This document shows positions 16,201 to 24,355 of a stretch of DNA of 24,355 nt, piece after piece (the first letter of the stretch is position 1; each line of letters begins with the position of its first letter). Position numbers and translations under genes: made by a program. The stretch is from Mesotaenium endlicherianum (Eukaryota; Streptophyta; Zygnematophyceae; Zygnematales; Mesotaeniaceae). The DNA is taken from contig WELA01002318.1 in NCBI GenBank assembly GCA_009602735.1, positions 370,016 through 394,370 on the forward strand. The letters run 5' to 3'. The notes under the pieces are model-generated. The model searched no databases, was not told the DNA's origin, and saw only the letters and a program-made list of their open reading frames with translations.

Positions 16201-19200
16201 GTATCTACCTCTCCTGGCCCATCCTCCGTTGTTGTCATCAATGTCGTGACTCGTAAGCATCCAAGAAAGTAGACACTTGAGTTGCTGCCGGCACTGTGCG
16301 TACATGTTTCAGATTCTTATCCGATCCTGCAAGAAGGCGTACCTTCTGTGCACTACGTGGTAGAACAGCTTATGCCTTCTGGTTGAGGTAGGCATTGTGT
16401 TCAAGCACTCATTGATAGGTGACCTGGAGCAAGCATTCGCAATGTGTGTTGAATCTTCCTGTCCTCCCCTGTGGTCCACTTGGCAAGCAGAGCAACTGAC
16501 CCGGCACGAGTGCTCTTCGCAGGATGGCACCTGGCAAGCGTCTGCTTACCCCGTGGAGAGAGGGGTGCTCGAGTTCCCTCCCGATGGCAGGCATGCCTTT
16601 CCCCCCTTGCTTCCCTCCTCTTGGGGCTGCTTGTCTGCGATGGTGTTCTCCTGTGCCGCTAGGCTGGACCTGTGCTTTAGCGCTACTGCAGGTTGCACTC
16701 CGCATGTGACTTCAGTAACATTTGGCCCATGAATGGGTTTGCGGCAGTTCCCTATGCAACCCGCTGGCTCATTTAAGATTCACTGAGAGTAAAGTTTGAC
16801 CGCGTGTGCACCGCAGGCTGCAGCTGTATTTTTCTGCGGGGGTGCAGCTGTCTCTCATCCAGCAGGCCCTCAAGGTGAGCACCATCATCTTGCTTCGTCA
16901 GTCCTGCATGTCGCCCTCTGTGCTTCCTTACACCGTACAGGCCTCTTGCATCTGCCAGCTGGCAGTACTCTGTGCCTCAAGGCTCAGTTTGTGCAGCAGT
17001 CTCACTCACGTCGCCCCGCCCGGCCTTGTCTATGCTGCATTGAGTCCTCTCGGGCATGAGCGTTTGCCTGGCCAATTCAGCAGCCTCCAGGTGTCGCCTT
17101 CAGCTGTTGCTAGAGGGGGAGCAGAGGTCACACTCACCCCCTGCGCTTCCACCCGCCACGACCAGGATCAGGATCGATGAAACCAGGGACCCAGGGACCG
17201 CAACTTACTCGCTACCTGCTACCACCCGGCCTCTGCGCAGATCACGCCAGCCCAAGGCGTCCATGGCCACTCGCTGGCACTGACCGTGCACCCTTGCACA
17301 TCATGGGGCGAGGACGGCTCCATGACCTTCAGCAGCAATCAGGCTCCGAGTGGAACGGCGGCCGCCAGCTCCGAGGTGGAGGGGAAGGTGGAGGGGGAGG
17401 AGGAGGAGGAGGAGCCTGAGGCCACCTGCGCCGAGGTGGCCATCAGCTCCAAGGGCAAGAGGCAGCTCCCCGCGACAGGTGTCCTGGAAGTGGACACCGT
17501 GTACAAGATCAGGATGGAGGTGGGGTCCAACTACAGCGCCCGAGCGGGCCTGCTGCGCTCGCCCTTCTCTCAGTCGATCTCAGGGCTCCGGAGGTTCAAG
17601 GTCCCGCTCCGTTACTATCCGGACGCTCCCCCCATGTGAGCGCCAACTCCCCCCCCCCCTTGCTTGCTCTGCTGGAGCCTGGTGCGGGACATCGTCGTTG
17701 TACGTTCGAGGTGTCTGATCGCTTCGGTGAATCAGTCGAGCTACGATCCTTTTTCGAGGCAACGAGTCTCCTCCGGAAAACAGAAGCTAGTAAGATGTTG
17801 CGATGAATATATGGACCGCAATGCTGCCAGGAGGGAAATGTGCACCTCTCGTTTGCTGTTGCCACGTGTTCCTTCCTAGAGTCCTAGTAGTTGTCTTTTG
17901 AGGACTCCAGCGTACTCTCCTTATTCACTGCAAGTACCACAGTCCACATTCGAAGGTTTGAGTCATGAGACTCGTACTGTACCTACGGCAAAAGAACAAG
18001 CACAAACAAGAAAAGGTGCAAGCCTTCTGTTATAAAACAGCACTTTCTCGTGGTTTACAAGTACGTGTGAGCTTTTCCCAGCAAGCCTCCATGACCTACG
18101 TGAACTCCAGTGAGGCCGCCTTTTGGGCAACGAGCATTTTAGAAAAACCGAAGGGGCACCCAGCTCCTCCATGCAGGGTCCCTCTCGTCGCAGCCTCCTC
18201 GGCAAGTATACACTCAGTCTTATCAATGTCATTCCAATCAAGAAGCTCACGTAACGGGAGATCTTCCGCCCTCTGTATGCATGCAAGCAGGTACCGGAGG
18301 CTGGACCTGTGGCTGCGCCACGGCCTCGAGCCGGAAGCCGACATTGCCAGCTGTCTGCACCTCTGGGAGCTGCTGCCCGAGTCGAGGCGCAGGGCTGTGG
18401 CCTTCCAAGTCAGCAGGCCCGCTGCTGGGCTGCTGCGCATCGCTGCCCCTCTGCAGCCTTTCGGCCGATATGTAAGGACCCAGCGGCTCTCGGTTTTCCC
18501 TGAGCAGGCAGCTCTTCTGTACGTCACTGATGCACCCGTGCTGTCCCTCGTGGACTGTTTCGATCATAGCATAGGTACAGCTGAGCGAATCTAAGCCAGG
18601 CGGGGAAGCAAGCGGCGGGGACTTACCGCGGTGGAGGGGGCCGCCCGGTGCTCGAGCTTGCGGCGCATTGACTGTGCTGTATCTGTGCTTTTGACTCGTG
18701 TTCGTCTGGACCCGTGCTCGCCGGCGCAGGCGCTCGCAATCTGGGGCAGCGTGGACGTGCGGGACGGGTACGGCCTCCCCCTGCAGAACTCGACCTTGCG
18801 CTTCACCATGGCAGGCCCCCCCTCCTACATCGCCAGCAGCAGGGACCAGTACGTGCTCCTCGAGGAAGGCAGCGGCTGGGGCGGCCGCTGGCCCGTGTTT
18901 GTCCAGTCCCCCTTCCCGAAGGAAGGCAGGCAGGAGGTGTTTGGCGAGCATCAGCAGGCCTCCGAGGTCGGGGCTTGGAGCCTCGCTGCCGACGACAGCT
19001 TCGTCAAAACGTTTGGTTACGGACATTATCCCAACATGGAGCTGGGGCCACCCCACGCTATAGCGCGCGGCGAGGGGAAGGGGGGCTCGTACTCCACCCA
19101 GCATCTCAATGCCACCTGGCTCCTGGCAGCCTCGGGCATCTTTGGCCACCGGCTGCTGGGCGGCTTGTTTGCGCAGGAGAGCCTGAAGCCCGTCGGCGAG

Positions 19201-22200
19201 GCTTCGGTGGCTCTTGTGCTGATAAGCGGGACCAACGAGGTGCTTGCCTGGGTCACCAGGCTCGACGATGCCGCCCCTGTCGCAGGCGCTGTTGTCCGTC
19301 TCCTCTCCGCATCGGTATGCTCCCTGTGGCCTCAGCGGGCCATCCCACCCCCACGGCAGGTCATGGGTGGCGTCTCAACTGCTGCCTGCATTGTGCATGT
19401 CGGGAGGAGACGTCTGCGTGAGACTTGAACAAGCGGGCTCGTCGCCTGTATGCGTCGCCTGCGCGGCACTTCATGCACATTCTTCTCCACTTTTTCTTCT
19501 TTTTTCTTTATTTTTGGGCACTTGCAACCGTCAGTGTATGCATCAGCTCCAGGTGGCACACGCCCGTGTTTGCTCCCTCTCAGGCATGAGCCTCAACTCC
19601 CCTTGCACGCGTTATCTGATGTTGTTCCTTACGCTCGTTCGCTCGGATTTTCTCTAACCGCCTCTCAGTTTTAAGTGCCCGGAGTATGATGACGCTGACT
19701 GTTGTCCTGTCCCTAGCATCGCACTTTTGCGTATGTCCTTACAACTATTGCAGGAACTTGGAAAATCTGTGGAAGGCACGACGAGAGAGGACGGCACCGT
19801 CCGCCTCTCTGTCGCCCCTGCCAACCCCTTGTCGAGCGCGGTCGTCAAGCTGGCCGACGGCAGAATGGTGTACGTGCCAACAGTGCCGTATGTCGGCTAC
19901 AACCCTCTTCCGCGGTACAGGGCTGTCCTCATCTCCGACAGAGGCTTGTACAAAGCAGGCGACATTGTCAAAGTGAAAGGCTACGTGAGAGAATCAAGTG
20001 GGCACCAGGTTGATTCCCGCCCTCCCTTCCTTTCTCTTGCTGCACAGCTGTCGCCACCCTGCACTGGCGACTGCACGCGCAGCTCGTGCCGGACTCTGTA
20101 GCACGGCGTGTGTAACTGAAGTTCTGCACATCCTCGTTGTCATGCGCCAGAACCCCCTGGCTCCTCAAGTCTCTGCCTTTCCGCAGGTGCCGCCACCTGG
20201 CTCTTGCAAGTACTGCCACCAAGGTCCTAACTTTGGGGAAACTCGCCCTCCATCTGCTCAGTTTGATGCCGTGTTGGCATGCCAGAGAGCAGTATACTGC
20301 AGTCGAGCCTCTTCCTCAGGCTTTCGTAAAATTTGCGTGCAGAACCCGAGTTAGGCACAGAGTTCAGTAGAACTTGGCGGCTCAGTTGTGCCACTCATCG
20401 GCCACTCACTGGGAACCAGCACCCTGTCCGACGCAGCAATGCCTCCGCCTGAGTGCATGCATGTGTTTCGGGTCCGCCAGACAGCCTCTCTAGCGGGCTA
20501 CTTCACCAGCCGTTTCAGCAGCCCCGTTCGATGCTCGTCCGCTGCCCCCTCCCCTTAGGCTCATTGCCTGACTCGTGCCGCCCGCTCTGTGCCGCTCGCG
20601 TGTCCAGGTAAAGATGCCCACCGGCAAGGAGAAGATGTACCTGCGGATGGAGCTGGGCAGCAATTTCGTCTCGGGCAAGGACTCCCCCCTCCCCATTCTG
20701 GTACCCGTCACGCTGGATCGTAACTTTGGGACCTTCGCCGCGGAGCTCCAGCTGCCCCAGAACGCTGACCCGGGCACCGTATGGATCAGCTTAGATGAAG
20801 GGGATGTGGGTTGGTCGTTCGGCGATGCCTCTTCTGCCGCAACCACCTCCTCCTCCTCCTTTTCCTCTTCCGCCACGGAGGATTCGCTGAAGGGGAAGCT
20901 GGCCAGGTCCTCAGAAGTGGCTGAAGTTCTGCCATCTGTCATCGCCGAGGCGCAGCTCTCTGAAGGAAGCAGGGCGTCTCTCATCCAGCCCCTGAGGAGC
21001 GGCTCAGCTGACAGAGAGTGGGACCGGACCGGCCAGAGGAGCCTCCTTTCTGCCTTAGCACGCGCTGAGCCGGCAGTCATGCCCGCGCACGTGCCCTTGG
21101 CGGCTGCGGAGGAAGTGGAAGTGGCGCCCGATGGCGGCTGGTCAGCTGGCAGCAGCGGCAGCAGCGGCATCACAGTCAGCATGGGCAGCAGCACAGAGCC
21201 CGGCTTCTCTGGCTCCGGCTCCGTTGCTGCCGCCGCTGGCTCCATCGGCTCCGTTGGCGTATCGGAGCCTTTTGCGGGCAGAGGTGGTGGGGGGGAGCCC
21301 GACTCTGTGGAGTACGAGGACTACAGCAACATTGCTGCCGTTGAGATCGTCGTGGGAGAGCCCCGCCCGCCAACAGCAACCCTGCAGCTCACTAGCGCTG
21401 CCACCTTCGCCAGGCCAGGGACGAATGTCTCCTTCTCTGTGCAGGTGGCAACGTACCTGGACACGCCCATGAGTGGGGCCTCCATTGCTCTCCGCTGGCG
21501 CCTAGAAGTTGAATGCTCAACTTGGACAGGAAGGGAGCGCTGGCGGGGCGCATCCAAGCCGCTGGCCATGGCCGACCGAGGCTGGGCCGGGGGGGGCTTG
21601 TCTTCAGGCAGGGCAGGCCCTCTGGGCTCCGGCTCCGAAAGTGGAGCCAGCTCTTCCGCAGCTTGCAGTTCGGCTTCCGTCTCTCTGTCGTGCCTCCTGG
21701 GCGAAGCAACGGCCGTGACGGACTCGAAGGGCGGCGCCGTGTTCGACCTCAACATTGATCCCGAGTTGGCCCTGCGCCCGGTGCGCGCTTCCTCCGCCCC
21801 CTGATGTCTTATACCCAGACTTGCTTGCATAGAGTACTCGAAGTATTCCGGTCCCTCTGGCTGAGCGCCTTGCTGCCGTCTTTCAGGTAGAAAATGCAGT
21901 TACCTTGGAGTGCTGCTGCACGATGCTGCTGAATACGCGGCGGAAGCCGTTGATGTGCTCGAGTTTGTTGCGGCAATGTGCTGCCCTGATCCATCTTCCT
22001 GGGCCTCGAGAGCGTCCTGCTTAGACTCCATACGATTCTTGGAGCACCCCAGTCTCGCGCCATTTCAATGCCGCAGGGTGTCGCAGAGTGTTGCAGCCAG
22101 CTGTCCAGTGGCTAGTGCTCGAAGGCAAGCTGCTTCCTGCTGCCCGCCCGGTGTTCTGCACACACTCTCTCGCACGCTCATCGTGCCTATGAATGATCTG

Positions 22201-24318
22201 TTGGGCTGCCGCGGGGCCGCTCATCTAACTTAGGACAAGATTTCCGGCCTTGTGCAGTGTGGAGCTGATGCGCACTGTGGCCTGCATGCCGCCGTCCTCT
22301 GAGTGATGTCCAGGGGCTGGGATCGCTTCATATGGAGGCGGAGTTTGTGGGGCCCACGAGGGAGCTGCTCCAGCAATCCCTGGCCCTCGCCGTCTGCTCC
22401 TCCCCTTGGAGGCCCGCGCTCATCCTCACCCAGGTGGAGCCTCTGCCAGGTGTCGAGTTTGGCGCGGTGCCGGACCTTGAAAGCAACGCCGTTAAGCCTG
22501 ACGCCTACTTTGATGCCTCAGTCTCCGCTGGTGGGCTGGCGGAACCTGGTGGGGCCGACGGCGTTTCCAGCCCCCCCACCTTCCCGACCCATGTCATACT
22601 TCTGAAGAACGTCACTATCCTGGAGGGGACGGACCAGGGGCAAGGCCGGGGCGAGGGCACGGCGTGGCAGCTGCAGGAGGTGCAGAGGTGCGAGTCCACG
22701 TTCGGCTCCGGAGCCAGGGGCGACATGTGTCGCTTCGTGATGCCCTCTGTGGGCCACTACGTCCTGAGGGGTTGCATGCAGGACGAGAATGACGTCAAGG
22801 TCTGCGCCGAGACTCCGTTCGGCAAGACTGCCGAGGTGGGTACTCATCCTGCCATTGCCCGCCTGGGTCTGTATTTTGCTTGTGTATGCCTGTGAGGCGC
22901 AAAAGAGCAGAAAAAACCGAGCGCGTGCAACTTGGACTCAAAAGGGCTGCATTTTATGTCTGCAGAATTTCCCATTCTGTCGTGCCCGGTCTGGCACAAT
23001 TTGTGGGGAGTACTGTGCACAGACGCGGGGGCGCTCCAATGCCTGTGATCACAGCCCGAGCCATGCGCTCGCTGACTTGCAACCTGTGCACATGCCATAG
23101 ACCTCAGGGGAGTTTAGCCTCTGCATGGAAGTTACGGGGTGAGCTCTGCAGGGAGGCGACCGTAGCCTGGTAACTGCCTCCCTACCATGACGGCTCCGCA
23201 AGGTTTTGCTGCCCCCTCACTGCGCTACTCGGGGGCTCGGCCGAGCACTCGGAGACCTTCGACCACTCCCCACCTCCTCGTAGCTGGGCCTGACTGAGCC
23301 TTGCAACCCTCTCTCCTCTTCCTCTGCTGTCGTGTTCTCTCCCACGGCTGTGCGCTCCCAACAGGAGTGGAAGCAGTGCCCCCTTACGGCTTGGGGGTCT
23401 CTCAGGGGTTTCTTAGACAAGCCCAGCTATCAGGTAGGCGACACGGCCACCCTGCGTTTCGACAACCCCGTGGCGGGCGCCGCGCGCGCGCTCGTCAGGT
23501 GGGGCTCCAAGCTGAAGAAGGAGCAGAGGCTGGAGGTCCTGAGCTCCGCCGGCGCCCAGGAGCTGCAGTTCCCCGTGGGACAGGAGTGCCTGGGGGGCTG
23601 CACTGTCACCCTCGTAAGCTCGTCCCGCCTACCTCACTCCCCCGTTACCGCGTCGCCCCGCCCGGTCGCTGTAGCTCTGCGACTGGCAGAGCATCATGGC
23701 ACTCTCTCGCAGGAGCTTTCCACTGTGGAGCTACATCAGCTGCAGCTGCGGCTGCGGTTGTTTTCCCTGTAGCAGCATCCTGGCCGCATTGAAGTGCGAA
23801 AGTCATTGGGGGCATGTACTCATTGGCATGTGTGAGTTGCTATGTGAGTTGCTATGTGATGCCTCAAGCAGACAGCGGGACCAGCTCGTAGCACAAGTAG
23901 CCTTGGCATCCCTCGCAATGGCCCTGCTGCTTCTTGTCAAACTGTTGCCATCGCTGCCAGCTGGTCCCCAGCAGCATCTAGCCTCCGGCTCCCTTCCTGC
24001 TTGCATGTGCTGGCGTGGCCAGGACTGGCAGCTAGTGTTTGTGTGTGTGCGTGCGTATGTGTGCGCTTGTTTGTTGTACGCGTGCGCGTGTGTCTTGAGT
24101 GCGTTTTGTATGTGTGTGTGTGCGTGTCTGTGTGCGTGCGTGCACGCGCGTGTGTCGCGCGTTGTAGGTGGTTGTGCATCCCCGAGAGCACGGCGGAAAG
24201 AGGACCCTCGCGCCTGGAGTCATTGCCAGCAGGCATCTGGACGTCAACGCTCCCTTCATGACCAGCCTCACGGCTGAGCTGCGCGTAACGGAGCCTGACC
24301 GAGACATCACCACTCACA
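14950..24318 (+). CDS. Bacterial-type alpha-2-macroglobulin-like protein, multi-exon, partial at both ends
   Basis: Proposed exons: 14950-15047, 15393-15505, 15738-15842, 16107-16200, 16523-16590, 16817-16874, 17241-17635, 18291-18471, 18730-19314, 19754-20008, 20608-21780, (gap uncertain), 22314-22835, 23365-23613, 24168-24318. Nearly all joins keep frame and give continuous family-like sequence, for example KQRW|VTTYMFRFDP and PPDGR|LQLYF. The family consists of large multi-domain (MG) proteins that trap or inhibit proteases. The N-terminal architecture resembles the bacterial lineage (YfhM type) more than animal blood A2M: PLKVVSLSPS opening, ELTPFTLSVPIPGKQRW, LEFPPDG, and DRGLYKAGDIVKVKGYVRE, the family's 'DR.lYrpGd.v..kG' signature. 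No signal peptide is found because the 5' end is missing. A CxEQ thioester, if present, would lie past the right edge. Assignment to the superfamily is confident; function in this organism is unknown. Confidence 0.82.
16523..17635 (+). CDS. Macroglobulin-like gene, exon group 5-7
   Basis: Exon 16523-16590 encodes DGTWQASAYPVERGVLEFPPDG and ends in a split Arg codon. The next intron seems to use a GC donor. Exon 16817-16874 completes the codon and gives LQLYFSAGVQLSLIQQALK. Exon 17241-17635 starts ITPAQGVHGHSLALTVHP, contains a very acidic Glu run at about 17371-17418, then VLEVDTVYKIRMEVGSNYS, and ends at a split Met codon before GTGAGC. The .Y.v.v..g..s spacing is typical of an MG strand set; the acidic run is an insertion relative to the family. 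Confidence 0.7.
16591..16816 (+). other. Probable GC-AG intron
   Basis: The reading PPDGR|LQLYF requires the upstream exon to end GGCAG followed by GCATGC, a GC rather than GT donor with a good CAG/G context. The acceptor is CACCGCAG. No GT donor nearby preserves the frame and the family-like sequence. Confidence 0.55.
18291..19314 (+). CDS. Macroglobulin-like gene, exons 8-9
   Basis: Exon 18291-18471 completes the Met codon from 17635 and reads YRRLDLWLRHGLEPEADIAS, ending FGRY before GTAAGG. Exon 18730-19314 continues in phase 0 with ALAIWGSVDVRDGYGLPLQ. It ends with VALVLISGTNEVLAWVTRLD followed by DAAPVAGAVVRLLSAS, very close to the family pattern in which a '.tdl.tG.Pv.gA.V.l' strand opens an MG domain. 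The donor is GTATGC at 19315. The middle of this exon is the region where A2M proteins vary most in length. Confidence 0.75.
19754..20008 (+). CDS. Macroglobulin-like gene, exon 10 (family signature)
   Basis: The exon runs in phase 0 from ELGKSVEGTTREDGTVRL to RESSGHQ. It holds the strongest family landmark, ISDRGLYKAGDIVKVKGY, the equivalent of the TDRP.YRPG..V..KG motif. The upstream intron 19315-19753 contains a long T-rich stretch near 19490-19515; the downstream intron 20009-20607 is about 600 bp and shows no supported exon. Confidence 0.85.
20608..21780 (+). CDS. Macroglobulin-like gene, exon 11 with low-complexity insert
   Basis: The 391-codon exon starts VKMPTGKEKMYLRMELGSN in phase 0. 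An MG-like segment ends DPGTVWISLDEG; then comes an approximately 155-residue Ser/Gly/Ala-rich stretch with Ser runs and GSSGSSG-like repeats (about 20820-21300), unlike any A2M core. A second MG-like segment follows: LQLTSAATFARPGTNVSFSV, GASIALRWRLEVE, ending DSKGGAVFDLNIDP. The most likely donor is GTGCGC at 21781. The insert may be a disordered linker or a glycosylated surface loop; that is inference. Confidence 0.75.
22314..22835 (+). CDS. Macroglobulin-like gene, next supported exon
   Basis: The open frame encodes MEAEFVGPTRELLQQSLALA, LILTQVEPLPGVEFGAVPDL and later CRFVMPSVGHYVLRGCMQDE, with paired cysteines, ending TAEV before GTGGGT. The exact start is uncertain: an acceptor CCAG at 22313 keeps the frame, but a short exon may be missing between 21781 and 22313 (one candidate starts after TTTCAG at 21886). 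It ends in phase 0, matching the next exon. Confidence 0.6.
23365..24318 (+). CDS. Macroglobulin-like gene, last supported exons before the contig edge
   Basis: Exon 23365-23613 (83 codons) has LRGFLDKPSYQVGDTATLRF, the second family-type 'Y.pGd.a.l' strand, then FDNPVAGAARALVRWGS, ending TVTL before GTAAGC. Exon 24168-24318 follows a GT-rich intron and gives VVVHPREHGGKR and APFMTSLTAELRVTEPDRD, ending at a GTGCGT donor. Both sit where a bacterial-type A2M would approach its central/thioester half; the remainder is beyond the window. Confidence 0.7.
24036..24165 (+). repeat. Degenerate GT/TGCG microsatellite in an intron
   Basis: About 130 bases of GTGTGT, GTGCGT and related words lie just before the acceptor TTGTAG at 24167. 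Open frames through it are artefacts of alternating dinucleotides. Confidence 0.8.
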
Positions 24319-24355
24319 TTGTGCGTAGCCAAGGGTGTCTTCTCTTCCCCCCCCC

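Noticed and set aside
18247..19149. Minus-strand 300-codon frame
   Set aside because: Shadow of macroglobulin exons 18291-18471 and 18730-19314 in GC-rich DNA.
20490..21245. Minus-strand 251-codon Glu/Ala-rich frame
   Set aside because: Antisense shadow of the Ser/Gly/Ala-rich insert in the plus-strand exon.
1..24355. CRISPR array, tRNA or rRNA genes
   Set aside because: No regularly spaced short repeats and no cloverleaf or rRNA-like conserved sequence were recognised by eye.

Overview
The window looks like a contig from a nuclear genome of a microbial eukaryote, most plausibly a green alga; that assignment is an inference. The right-hand gene is GC-rich and cut by many short-to-medium introns with GT (once GC) donors and pyrimidine/TGCAG-type acceptors, and the other large ORFs have eukaryotic start contexts (GCCATGG). 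No bacterial operon layout is seen. The first and last bases are G and C homopolymers, so the contig probably breaks there.

Layout. (1) 1-2109: left flank, with one likely exon of a minus-strand gene of unknown function (1025-1701) and otherwise no recognisable gene. (2) 2110-12782: a complete PIF/Harbinger-superfamily DNA transposon of about 10.7 kb. It has perfect 18-bp terminal inverted repeats and a 3-bp TGA target-site duplication. (3) 12783-14949: right flank, beginning with a 236-bp tandem repeat that is also partly present on the left side of the transposon, then no recognisable gene. (4) 14950-24355: a multi-exon plus-strand gene for a bacterial-type alpha-2-macroglobulin-like protein, incomplete at both ends.

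The transposon is the main interest. Besides the two proteins normal for this superfamily, a Myb/SANT-like DNA-binding protein (2980-4899, +) and a HARBI1-like DDE transposase (10861-12387, -), it carries an intact, intronless C5-cytosine DNA methyltransferase (8764-10386, +) with all main catalytic motifs and a roughly 240-residue C-terminal extension of unknown nature. It also holds a small coiled-coil-type gene (7218-7604, -) divergent from the methyltransferase, and a decayed leucine-rich-repeat gene (about 5230-6594, +). Intact transposase, intact Myb protein, perfect TIRs and an exact TSD suggest a young, potentially autonomous insertion. A plausible working model (inference) is that transposase and Myb-like protein act on the termini, while the methyltransferase modifies element or host DNA and so affects silencing or excision. 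Cytosine methyltransferases captured by retrotransposons are known in some algae and dinoflagellates; a methyltransferase carried inside a cut-and-paste Harbinger element is, as far as I know, not a standard arrangement.

The right-hand gene encodes macroglobulin-type domains recognisable exon by exon, with phase-consistent splice junctions over most of its length. A low-complexity Ser/Gly/Ala-rich insert and an acidic Glu run sit in two exons. The part that would hold a thioester motif lies beyond the right edge.
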